Source: Dallia pectoralis (Eukaryota; Chordata; Actinopteri; Esociformes; Umbridae). Taken from it: a stretch of 64,000 bases of DNA. Numbering within the stretch: the first letter of the stretch is position 1; each line of letters opens with the position of its first letter. The position numbers and the translations under genes are program-made. This document shows positions 21,989-32,990 of this stretch, in pieces. The notes under the pieces were generated by a model. The model did no database searches. It was not told where the DNA came from and saw only the letters and a program-made list of their open reading frames with translations. The DNA is taken from NCBI GenBank assembly GCA_029465975.1, contig CM055728.1, positions 794,181 through 858,180 on the forward strand, given 5' to 3'.

Positions 21989-24900
21989 CTAACCTTAACC
22001 AATCTCTAACATTTCAATTTCAAATTTCAAATCTTTTGTTTAACGTGTTCTGAGAAAACACAGTTGTTGTGCTTTTTGTGTGTGTGACGATTTCGTGGAG
22101 TCCTAAATATTACGTGTCCTGTAGACAAAACTACGAAAAAACATTTACGTGTGAATGTCACAAATTTTAGGAACAAAATCGTGTCTATTTCACGAAACCT
22201 GTGATATCGTGTTGGTATCTTAATGATGATTAATGAAATATACATGTGTGTATATGTATACAATAAATGATGAATAATGAAATATACATGTGTATATGTA
22301 TACAATAAATGATGAATAATGAAATACATGTGTGTATATGTATACAATAAATGATGATTAATGAAATATACATGTGTATATGTATACAATAAATGATGAA
22401 TAATGAAATATACATGTGGGTATATGTATACAATAAATGATGAATAATGAAATATACATGTGTATATGTATACAATAAATGATGAATAATGAAATATACA
22501 TGTGTGTATATGTATACAATAACTGATGATTAATGAAATATACATGTGTGTATATGTATACAATAAATGATGATTAATGAAATATACATGTATGTATATG
22601 TATACAATAAATGATGAATAATGAAATATACATGTGTGTATATGTATACAATAAATGATGAATAATGAAATATACATGTGTGTATATGTATACAATAAAT
22701 GATGAATAATGAAATATACATGTGTGTGTATATGTATACAATAATGATGAATAATGAAATATACATGTGTGTATATGTATACAATAAATGATGAATAATG
22801 AAATATACATGTGTGTATATGTATACAATAACTGATGATTAATGAAATATACATGTGTGTATATGTATACAATAACTGATTATTAATGAAATATACATGT
22901 GTGTATATGTATACAATAAATGATGAATAATGAAATATACATGTGTGTATATGTATACAATGATGAATAATGAAATATACATGTGTATATGTATACAATA
23001 AATGATGAATAATGAAATATACATGTGTGTATATGTATACAATAAATGATGAATAATGAAATATACATGTGTGTATATGTATACAATAACTGATGATTAA
23101 TGAAATATTATGTGTATATGTATACAATAACTGATGATTAATGAAATATACATGTGTATATGTATACAATAAATGATGAATAATGAAATATACATGTGTA
23201 TATATGTATACAATAAATGATGAATAATGAAATATACATGTGTGTATATGTATACAATAAATGATGAATAATGAAATATAAGAAGTGTGCAAGTATGTAT
23301 GTACAACAAATGATGAATAATGAAATATACATAAATGTATATGTATACAATAAATGATGAATAATGAAATATACATGTGTGTATATGTATACAATAAATG
23401 ATGAATAATGAAATATACATGTGTGTATATGTATACAATAAATGATGAATAATGAAATATAAAGCATGTGTATATATGTATACAATAAATGATGATTAAT
23501 GAAATATACATGTGTGTATATGTATACAATAAATGATGAATAATGAAATATACATGTGTGTATATGTATACAATAAATGATAATAATGAAATATACATGT
23601 GTGTATATGTATACAATAAATGATGAATAATGAAATATACACTGTGTGTATATGTATACAATAAATGATGAATAATGAAATATACATGTGTGTATATGTA
23701 TACAATAAATGATGAATAATGAAATATACATGTGTGTATATGTATACAATAAATAATGAATAATGAAATATACATATATACATACAATAAATGATGAATA
23801 ATGAAATATACATGTGTGTATATGTATACAATAAATGATGAATAATGAAATATACATGTGTGATATATATATACACAAATTATGTATAATGAAATATACA
23901 TGTATATGCATACAATAAATGATGAATAATGCAATATACATTTGTACAGGTTAAGCCAATGTTTCTGGTTCATGGTTAATTTATTTGTCACATCTACTCC
24001 AAAAACATTACATTTGTAAAACCTGAATGTGAGGAGCTGATTAGAACAGCAAGCTGTAATCAAAGCAATGACATCCTAGGAGAGGACAGTGAAATTGCCT
24101 TTGTGTCATGACAGGGGACTAAGCTGGACCAGGCATTCCTTAAATATTAATGAAACAGAGGATTCACCCAGCACACTGTAAGAGCTTAGTCCACAATATG
24201 GATGTTATATGGGACAATATGGGGGAAAAGTATTTATTTGTGGAAAACCCTAATTGAATACTGTAAAATGGAATACTGAATACTGAAAATGAAGAAGGCA
24301 AGCTCAAGCAAACTGTTAAATCTGAGACCAAAACAACTGATTTCAGTGAAAATCATTCAACTCATTCCAATAATTAGAACAGACTTATATGAGTAATGTA
24401 CTAAATTTAACTTAATCATTCCACAAGTTACCATAACTCTACCTTTTTAATGACTCCGCTAGAACAGGTTATTAAAATATAATGCCAAGACATTACTGAA
24501 ATCTACTGCAAGAAATAATATCATGTAGACGAAATAAAGATGCGCTGATCCCAAATAAACCCCATCACAACCGGTCACATGAGACCCATAAGACAGATAC
24601 AGAACCTCCCTCACAGTCCTGGCTGGGTCCAGTACATTAAACACAAGCCTCACCAACCTCCTCACACTACTGGGTCCAGTACATTAGACACAAGCCCACC
24701 TGCCTCCTCACACTACTGGGTCCAGTACATTAGACACAAGCCCACCTGCCTCCTCACACTACTGGGTCCAGTACATTAGACACAAGCCCACCTGCCTCCT
24801 CACACTACTGGGTCCAGTACATTAGACACAAGCCCACCTGCCTCCTCACACTACTGGGTCCAGTACATTAGACACAAGCCCACCTGCCTCTCACACTACT

Positions 24901-25775
24901 GGTCCAGTACATTAGACACAAGCCCACCTGCCTCCTCACACTACTGGGTCCAGTACATTAGACACAAGCCCACCTGCCTCCTCACACTACTGGGTCCAGT
25001 ACATTAAGGACACAAGCCCACCTGCCTCCTCACACTACTGGGTCCAGTACATTAGACACAAGCCCACCTGCTCCTCACACTACTGGGTCCAGTACATTAG
25101 ACACAAGCCCACCTGCCTCCTCACACTACTGGGTCCAGTACATTAGACACAAGCCCACCTGCCTCTCCACACTACTGGGTCCAGTACATTAGACACAAGC
25201 CCACCTGCCTCCCTCACACTACTGGGTCCAGTAATAGACACAAGCCCACCTGCCTCACACTACTGGGTCCAGTACATTAGACACAAGCCCACCTGCCTCC
25301 TCACACTACTGGGTCCAGTACATTAGACACAAGCCCACCTGCCTCCTCACACTACTGGGTCCAGCATTAGACACAAAGCCCACCAGCCTCCTCACACTAA
25401 TGGGTCCAGTACATTACCTCCCGGCTGTTCCTCGGCTTCTGCATGCTGTTATCCACATTGAAAATTCGTTTTAGATCCGACAGTCAATAAAACATTGAAA
25501 ATCTGTCCAATAAACGGTAAACTAAAGTACTCCAACTATAGTGTCTAAGCTGTAGAGCCAGAGCCAGTAGCCTACAAACATATTTCCATTAAAATATCTG
25601 GTTATTCCACATGAAGACTCGTACATGGTTGCCTATAGTCCCCTCTGGATCACTGTTTAATTCCATTTGTATTTTATCTAACACTTGTGACCGTTCATTT
25701 GTGATGATGTGTCTTGCCCAGCGTCACTGTTCACTCGCCGCATCCCACGCTAAACCCGTTTCTAGGAGGAGGGGG
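21989..25775 (-). repeat. error-rich copy of the 3.8-kb duplicated segment
   Basis: Same order as 12,748-16,600: 44-bp array (22,215-23,935), unique stretch, 46-bp array (24,620-25,408), candidate exon 1. Scattered one- to three-base deletions run throughout, for example in homopolymers near 22,130-22,200. The copy stops at the second gap. Confidence 0.9.
25418..25444 (-). pseudogene. error-rich second copy of candidate exon 1
   Basis: This is the same minus-strand ATG-to-donor segment as at 16,234-16,261. One base is missing in the AAG run (27 bases instead of 28), which shifts the frame. The surrounding 3.8 kb shows the same pattern of scattered small deletions, so I read it as uncorrected sequence rather than a real paralogue. 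Confidence 0.5.
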
Positions 25776-26275
25776 NNNNNNNNNNNNNNNNNNNNNNNNN
25801 NNNNNNNNNNNNNNNNNNNNNNNNNNNNNNNNNNNNNNNNNNNNNNNNNNNNNNNNNNNNNNNNNNNNNNNNNNNNNNNNNNNNNNNNNNNNNNNNNNNN
25901 NNNNNNNNNNNNNNNNNNNNNNNNNNNNNNNNNNNNNNNNNNNNNNNNNNNNNNNNNNNNNNNNNNNNNNNNNNNNNNNNNNNNNNNNNNNNNNNNNNNN
26001 NNNNNNNNNNNNNNNNNNNNNNNNNNNNNNNNNNNNNNNNNNNNNNNNNNNNNNNNNNNNNNNNNNNNNNNNNNNNNNNNNNNNNNNNNNNNNNNNNNNN
26101 NNNNNNNNNNNNNNNNNNNNNNNNNNNNNNNNNNNNNNNNNNNNNNNNNNNNNNNNNNNNNNNNNNNNNNNNNNNNNNNNNNNNNNNNNNNNNNNNNNNN
26201 NNNNNNNNNNNNNNNNNNNNNNNNNNNNNNNNNNNNNNNNNNNNNNNNNNNNNNNNNNNNNNNNNNNNNNNNNNN
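25776..26275. other. scaffold gap of exactly 500 N
   Basis: Fixed-length run of N. The left edge lies in the error-rich copy of the candidate exon 1 upstream sequence. The right edge is inside the coding part of an LTR-element fragment. Confidence 0.99.
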
Positions 26276-26988
26276 GTACTCCCCCTCCAGGTACTCCTCC
26301 TGCTCCGACTCCTCCCCCTCAGCCCCCTCCCAGTACTCCTCCGACCCATAACGAAGTGACTCACTCCATTCCCGCAGTGCCTTGTAGTCGGCTGGTAACC
26401 AAACAGACGGGGCAGTGGATGAGGGTCCTCGCCATACCCCGCATTGGCGAATGCCAGAGGATATCTCGGCAGACTGGGTGCACTCGGACGACAGGTGCCT
26501 CTTTCTCTGCTGTGCCTTCTTTAAGGGTCGGGGCATTCTGTAGCGAATTGACTTCGGGGTTTGAAGACACAAGCGCAGAGACTTCTTATAATTGACTTCG
26601 TTTATTTCTCATCCAGGCAGACACTAGAACTGAGAACTTAAACACACACACACACAAATCACTAATTAAACAAGGAACCACAGAACAGGATAACATTAAC
26701 CTAATACACAATGAACATGAACTACAGTGTAACCAAAACTGACCCTACATCCAATAGTAAACATACAACATCTAAGAAACAACAAACAAGAAAACATAAA
26801 CGTGTTAACAGCACGAGCAATGTAGAAACAGAGAAACATACCTTAAACAATGCCCCGACACCAACAGACTGACAAGACCCACACTAAATACAGACACTAA
26901 CGAACCAAACACAAAACAGGTGAGAACCAAACACAGGTGCCAAGAATGTCTTTGATTTTCCCTCTCTCCGCTGACAGGGGGCGTGTCA
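26276..26988 (-). mobile_element. LTR retroelement fragment: 5' LTR plus start of a gag-like frame
   Basis: On the minus strand 26,988-26,539 is a 450-bp LTR-like block starting TGACACGCCCC and ending CGCTACA, with AATAAA near its end. Downstream at 26,538 the internal part starts GAATGCCCCGACC. An open frame of at least 90 codons follows (PRPLKKAQQRKRHLSSEC, VWLPADYKALREWSESLRY) with an acidic Glu-rich tail that runs into the gap. The layout resembles the non-autonomous element at 52,536-54,722. The second LTR is missing, so element type is inferred. Confidence 0.6.
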
Positions 26989-27009
26989 GAAACAATTTAG
27001 AGAGAGAGA

Positions 27010-28815
27010 CAGAGGCAGTTTCTTACATACATAGGTTAGTTAATCAGTGGGCTATTTAAGGTCCCTGGTTAGGTTCACAGGTGCTTGTTATTAATATAAT
27101 GTTACATAGATTAGTTAATCAGTGGGCTATTTAAGGTCCCTGATTAGGTTCACAGGTGCTTGTTATTAATATAATGTTACATAGGTTAGTTAATCAGTGA
27201 GCTATTTAAGGTCCCTGGTTAGGTTCACTGGTGTTTGTTATTAATATAATGTAACATAGGTTAGTTAATCAGTGGGCTATTTAAGGTCCCTGGTTAGGTT
27301 CACAAGGGCTTGTTATTGATATAATGTTACATAGGTTAGTTAATCAGTGGGCTATTTAAGGTCCCTGGTTAGGTTCACAGATGCTTGTTATTAATATAAT
27401 GTTACATAGGTTAGTTAATCAGTGAGCTATTTAAGGTCCCTGGTTAGGTTCACTGGTGTTTGTTATTAATATAATGTTACATAGGTTAGTTAATCAGTGG
27501 GCTATTTAAGGACCCTGGTTAGGTTCACGGGTGCTTGCTATTAATATAATGTTACATAGGTTAGTTAATCAGTGGGCTATTTAAGGTACCTGGTTAGGTT
27601 CACTGGTGCTTGTTATTAATATAATGTTACATAGGTTAGTTAATCAGTGGGCTATTTAAGGTCCCTGGTTAGGTTCACTGGTGCTTGTTATTAATATAAT
27701 GTTACATAGGTTAGTTAATCAGTGGGCTATTTAAGGTCCCTGGTTAGGTTCACAGGTGCTTGTTATTAATATAATGTTACATAGGTTAGTTAATCAGTGG
27801 GCTATTTAAGGTCCCTGGTTAGGTTCATAGGTGCTTGTTATTAATATAATGTTACATAGGTTAGTTAATCAGTGGGCTATTTAACGTCCCTGGTTAGGTT
27901 CACAGGTGCTTGTTATTAATATAATGTTACATAGGTTAGTTAATCAGTGGGCTATTTAAGGTCCCTGGTTAGGTTCACAGGTGCTTGTTATTAATATAAT
28001 GTTACATAGGTTAGTTAATCAGTGGGCTATTTAAGGTCCCTGGTTAGGTTCATAGGTGCTTGTTATTAATATAATGTTACATAGGTTAGTTAATCAGTGG
28101 GCTATTTAACGTCCCTGGTTAGGTTCACAGGTGCTTGTTATTAATATAATGTTACATAGTTTAGTTAATCAGTGGGCTATTTAAGGTCCCTGGTTAGGTT
28201 CACAGGTGCTTGTTATTAATATAATGTTACATAGGTTAGTTAATCAGTGGGCTATTTAATGTCCCTGGTTAGGTTCACAGGTGCTTGTTATTAATATAAT
28301 GTTACATAGGTTAGTTAATCAGTGAGCTATTTTAGGTCCCTGGTTAGGTTCACTGGTGTTTGTTATTAATATAATGTTACATAGGTTAGTTAATCAGTGG
28401 GCTATTTAAGGACCCTGGTTAGGTTCACGGGTGCTTGCTATTAATATAATGTTACATAGGTTAGTTAATCAGTGGGCTATTTAAGGTACCTGGTTAGGTT
28501 CATAGGTGCTTGTTATTAATATAATGTTACATAGGTTAGTTAATCAGTGGGCTATTTAAGGTCCCTGGTTAGGTTCACAGGTGCTTGTTATTAATATAAT
28601 GTTACATAGGTTAGTTAATCAGTGGGCTATTTAAGGTCCCTGGTTAGGTTCACTGGTGCTTGTTATTAATATAATATTACATAGGTTAGTTAATCAGTGG
28701 GCTATTTAATGTCCCTGGTTAGGTTCACTGGTGCTTGTTATTAATATAATGTTACCTAGGTTAGTTAATCAGTGGGCTTTTTAAGGTCCCTGGTTAGGTT
28801 CACGGGTGCTTGTGA
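27010..28815 (+). repeat. 75-bp minisatellite, main array
   Basis: About 24 copies of the 75-bp unit (TTACATAGGTTAGTTAATCA, GTGGGCTATTTAAGGTCCC, TGGTTAGGTTCACAGGTGC). Variants recur in blocks: the AAGGACCC then GGTACC pair at 27,510-27,590 recurs at 28,410-28,490. The array continues the one cut at 9,577. Confidence 0.97.
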
Positions 28816-29434
28816 TTGATTTAATGTTTTGTGTCTTTATAGATGAGTGTCTGTGTATTTGTGGAAGCTGTGTTAAATATTCTTTCGTATTAGTCGCAAC
28901 CGTGAATTTTCATTTAATCTAGTTAAGTTCACGTTTGTAGCTCTATATTTGTTTTAATTATAAGTACACACCAATAACGTGATTCTGCGCTCTGCATCTC
29001 GCTCATTCGACACCACATGGACTGTCGTGTCAAAACCATCTGGGGTGGTTGTAGTGAAATGTAAATTTTTTTTTAGGCTTTCTGGGAAAGCCTTTTGATT
29101 TCCTTTTAACTGCTCTTGGGTAACACGGGCAGACTACGTTTCAGTGTATATGTGGACTAACAATCAACGAAAACCACTCACACAGAATCTCATTTGCGTC
29201 AACACAGAGGAGCTACGTCACCTGGCCTCTAAGCCTTACAATAGGACCACTAAGTAGGAGGCTCTAAGTGCACTGTGTCTTTGTGCGATCATTTATTAGA
29301 TAACTTGAATGGCACCAAACTAACATTTTGTGAGTGTCTGTGCTAATCTTTAAAAACCACTCTCACGTAAAGTGTAATCCTCATTCCAACACTGTAAAGA
29401 GGAATCAAAAGTGTTGATCTCTAGAGCATGAATG
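28816..29434 (+). other. single-copy sequence
   Basis: No gene, RNA gene or transposon recognised. Confidence 0.5.
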
Positions 29435-29511
29435 GGTGATGTGTGTCTGTGTGTGTGTGCCTGTGTCTGCCTGTGTGTGTGTGTGTGTGTGTGTTTGCGT
29501 GCATGTGTGTG

Positions 29512-29552
<41 letters not shown>
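29435..29552 (+). repeat. (TG)n microsatellite, interrupted
   Basis: Dinucleotide run broken by CCTGTGTC and GCGTGCAT. A second short (TG)n lies at 29,802-29,828. Between them a 19-base phrase, CAAATGCTAGATCATGTCC, occurs three times (29,620-29,720). Confidence 0.9.
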
Positions 29553-29795
29553 CTTAAGGAGGATTGTTTACTCTGCTGCGTGATGGTCACTTCTTAGAGG
29601 CTAGATAGATAATAGAACTACAAATGCTAGATCATGTCCCTTATGTATCATTGAGCAAGGCTCCAAATGCTAGATCATGTCCTTTAAGTGTCATTGAGCA
29701 GGGCTCCAAATGCTAGATCATGTCTCTTCATCTGGTGTGGCAGCAAATGTGGGCCTAAACTAATCAGGCGTGTTACTAGGAAAATTCTATTTTCG

Positions 29796-29827
<32 letters not shown>

Positions 29828-30183
29828 TTACTTACGCGCATGTCTCTGCATTTCTGTGTGTGCGTGCGGTCTGGTTTGGAGGATTAAGTTGGGCTGTGTG
29901 GATTAGTGTCCTGTTGATGAGTGGAGGTGGCATGGAGAGAGAGCGCTAGAGAGAGGAAGAGAGGAGGAGAGGAAGTGAGGAAGAGAGGCCAGGGACTGGG
30001 CAGATACTAGGCCACGCGTGGGAGGAGGAAGGATAGTGTCTCAAGGAATTACGTTAGCTTTCTAAAACCTCTATCACTCTTAGTTATTACTTTTTCTCCC
30101 AGAAAGTTGGTTTTCAAGCATCTGTTTACAAAAATTGGTGATTCTAAAATCAACCTGCTGCATACATTTGTAGCACTCAGCAT

Positions 30184-30312
30184 GCCAAAAGTCAGTAGAC
30201 TGGTAATACAGCTAGCATTTAAGAATGTATATTCAGTAAAAGGGACTGGTAATATAGCTAGCATTTAAGATATTATATTCAGTAGGAGGGACTGGTAATA
30301 TAGCTAGCATTT
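30184..30312 (+). repeat. 46-bp minisatellite, left part, split by a LINE
   Basis: Nearly three diverged copies of a 46-bp unit (GGGACTGGTAATATAGCTAG, CATTTAAGAA, TATATTCAGTAAAA). The array continues at 32,247. Confidence 0.92.
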
Positions 30313-32246
30313 CTCATCTCTCATCTCATCTCATCTTCAACCGCTTATCTGGGGTCGGGTCGCGGGGGTAGCAGCTCTAGCAGGGGACCCCAAACTTCCC
30401 TTTCCCGGGCAACATTAGCCAGCTCTGACTGGGGAATCCCGAGGCGTTCCCAGGCCAGTGTGGAGATATAATCTCTCCACCTAGTCCTGGGTCTTCCCCA
30501 AGGTCTCCTCCCAGCTGGACGTGCCTGGAACACCTCTCTAGGGAGGCGCCCAGGTGGCATTCGTACAAGATGCCCGAACCACCTCAACTGGCTCCTTTCT
30601 ATGCAAAGGAGCAGCGGCTCTACTCCGAGTTCCTCTCGGATGACTGAGCTTCTCACCCTATCCCTAAGGGAGAGGCCAGCCACCTTCTGAGAAAACCCAT
30701 TTCGGCCGCTTGTACCCGTTCTTTCGATGACCCAGCTTTCATGACCATAGGTGAGGGTAGGAACAAAGATTGACCGGTAGATCGAGAGCTTTGCCTTTCG
30801 GCTCAGCTCTCTTTTCGTCACAACGGTGCGGTGAAGCGAATGCAACACCGCCCCCGCTGCTCCGATCCTCCGACCAATCTCCCGCTCCATTGTTCCCTCA
30901 CTCTCAAACAAGACCCAGAGGTACTTGAACTCCTTCACTTGGAGTAAGGACTCATTCCCTACCCGGAGTAGGCACTCCACCGGTTTCCTGCTGAGAGTCA
31001 TGGCCTCAGATTTAGAGGTGCTAACCCTCATCCCAGCCGCTTCACACTCGGCTGCGAACCGATCCAGTGAGTGCTGAAGGTCACCGACCGATGAGGCCAT
31101 CAGGACCACATCATCCGCAAAAAGCAGTGATGTGACCATCAGCCCACCGAACGGGAACCCCTCCCCCCCATGACTACGCCTTGATATCCTGTCCATGAAT
31201 ATTACAAACAGGATTGGTGACAAAGCGCAGCCCTGGCGGAGGCCAACCCCCACCGGGAACGAATCCGACTTACTGCCGAGGACACGGACACAGCTCATGC
31301 TTTGAGCGTACAGAGATTGGATGGCCCTGAGAAGAGACCCCCTCACCCCATACTCCCGCAGCACCTCCCACAAAAGATCCCGGGGTACCCGGTCATACGC
31401 CTTCTCCAGATCCACAAAACACATGTAGACTGGATGGGCATACTCCCAGGCCCCCTCCAGGATCCTTGCGAGAGTAAAGAGCTGGTCCGTGGTTCCCCGG
31501 CCAGGACGAAAACCGCATTGTTTCTCTTCAATCTGAGGTTCGACTATTGGCCGAACCCTCCTTTCCAGCACTTTGGAGTACACTTTACCAGGGAGACTGA
31601 GGAGTGTGATACCTCTGTAATTGGCACACACTCTCTGGTCCCCCTTTTTGAAAAGGGGAACCACCACCCCGGTCTGCCACTCCTCTGGCACTGTCCCAGA
31701 CTTCCATGCAATGTTGAAGAGGCGTGTCAACCAAGACAGCCCTTCCCCACCCAAAGCTTTTAGCATTTCTGGACGAATCTCATCAGTCCCTGGGGCTTTG
31801 CCACTGTGGAGGTGTTGGACTACCTCAGCGACTTCCCCCAGGGAAACTGACGATGACCCTCCATCAGCCTCCAGCTCTGCCTCTATACTAGAGGGCGTGT
31901 AGGTCGGATTCAGGAGCTCCTCAAAATGCTCTTTCCAGCGCCAGATCACATCATCAGTTGAGGTCAACAGTGTCCCATCCTTACTGTACACAGCTTGGAT
32001 GGTTCCCCGTTTTCCCCTTCTGAGGTGCCGAACGGTTTTCCAGAAGCCTTTTGGTGATGACCGAAAGTCCTTCTCCATAGCTTCTCCAAACTTCTCCCAC
32101 ACCCGCTGCTTTGCCTCTGACACGGCAGCGGCTGCAGCCCTTCGGGCCTGTCGGTACCCTGCAACTGCCTCCGGAGTCCCCAGGGATAGCATATCCCTGA
32201 AGGCCTCCTTCTTCAGTCGGACAGCTTCCCTGACCACCGTGGTCCT
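30313..32246 (-). mobile_element. 5'-truncated non-LTR retrotransposon (LINE) with reverse transcriptase
   Basis: The minus-strand frame 32,255-30,345 (636 codons; the first codons read into flanking repeat) encodes a non-LTR reverse transcriptase. Visible blocks: GKAPGTDEIRPEML, GVVVPLFKKGDQRVCANYRG, EKQCGFRPGRGTTDQLF, the motif A Asp in CFVDLEKAYDRVPR, GLRQGCALSPILF and the catalytic LLFADDVVLM. The tail has LRWFGHLVRMPPGRLP and GRPRTRWRDYI. The endonuclease domain is absent because of 5' truncation. In place of the usual sequence near IERTGTSGRNGFSQKVAG there is probably a compensated frameshift. The very short 3' end (AGATAAGCGGTTGAAGATG, then GAGAT repeats) is RTE-like; the clade is my inference. 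It is flanked by an 11-bp target-site duplication AGCTAGCATTT (30,302-30,312 and 32,247-32,257). Confidence 0.92.
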
Positions 32247-32545
32247 AGCTAGCATTTAAGAATGTATATTCAGTAAAAGGGACTGGTAATATAGCTAGCA
32301 TTTAAGAAATTATATTCAGTAAAAGGGACTAATAATATAGCTAGCATTTAAGAAATTATATTCAGTAAATGGGACTGGTATTATAGCTAGCATTTAAGAA
32401 ATTATATTCAGTAGAAAGGGCCTGGTAATATAGCTAGCATTTAAGAAATTATATTCAGTAGAAGGGACTGGTAATATAGCTAGCATTTAAGAAATTATAT
32501 TCAGTAAAAGGAACTGGTAATATAGCTAGCATTTAAGAATATAAA
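32247..32545 (+). repeat. 46-bp minisatellite, right part
   Basis: About six copies of the unit described for 30,184-30,312, starting with the second copy of the LINE target-site duplication. Confidence 0.93.
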
Positions 32546-32619
32546 GTAACTTTTGAGTGTAGCAGAGTCGACTGGTGTCCATGGCGATATGACCCAGTTA
32601 TATAACAAATGAAGGCAAA

Positions 32620-32805
32620 CGGTGTGTGTCACTATTGGTGTGTGTGACTATTGGTGTGTGTGACTATTGGTGTGTGTCACTTTTGGTGTGTGTCACTATT
32701 GGTGTGTGTCACTATTAGTGTGTGTGTCACTATTGGTGTGTGTCACTATTGGTGTGTGTGACTATCGGTGTGTGTCACTATTGGTGTGTGTCACTATTGC
32801 CTGAA
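32620..32805 (+). repeat. 16-bp minisatellite
   Basis: About 11 units of GGTGTGTGTCACTATT, with GACTATT variants. Confidence 0.93.
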
Positions 32806-32990
32806 TAAAGGCTTGGCTGTACTGGTTTAGGCAAGAAGAAAAGCTTCCGTACTCCACGTCTCTTATGTTTAGTCGTGTGAACCCATGAAAGGATGAAGGG
32901 TTTATCAGTGTCATGTGACTCTGGCTTTAAGCCCCGCAGTGGCTCTGGTTTGAATAATGACTACGATCATATGGAGCTTGGCTATCCTTA
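32806..32990 (+). other. single-copy spacer
   Basis: Short unique sequence between two arrays. Nothing recognised. Confidence 0.5.

Noticed and set aside
18800..21990. Natural palindrome or inverted duplication at the exon 2 copies
   Set aside because: The spacer matches sequencing adapter and the arms carry independent indels, so a read artefact explains it.
25611..26595. Long frames spanning the N gap
   Set aside because: They exist only because N codons are not read as stops.
29405..29590. Thr/His repeat frame
   Set aside because: Antisense reading of a (TG)n microsatellite.
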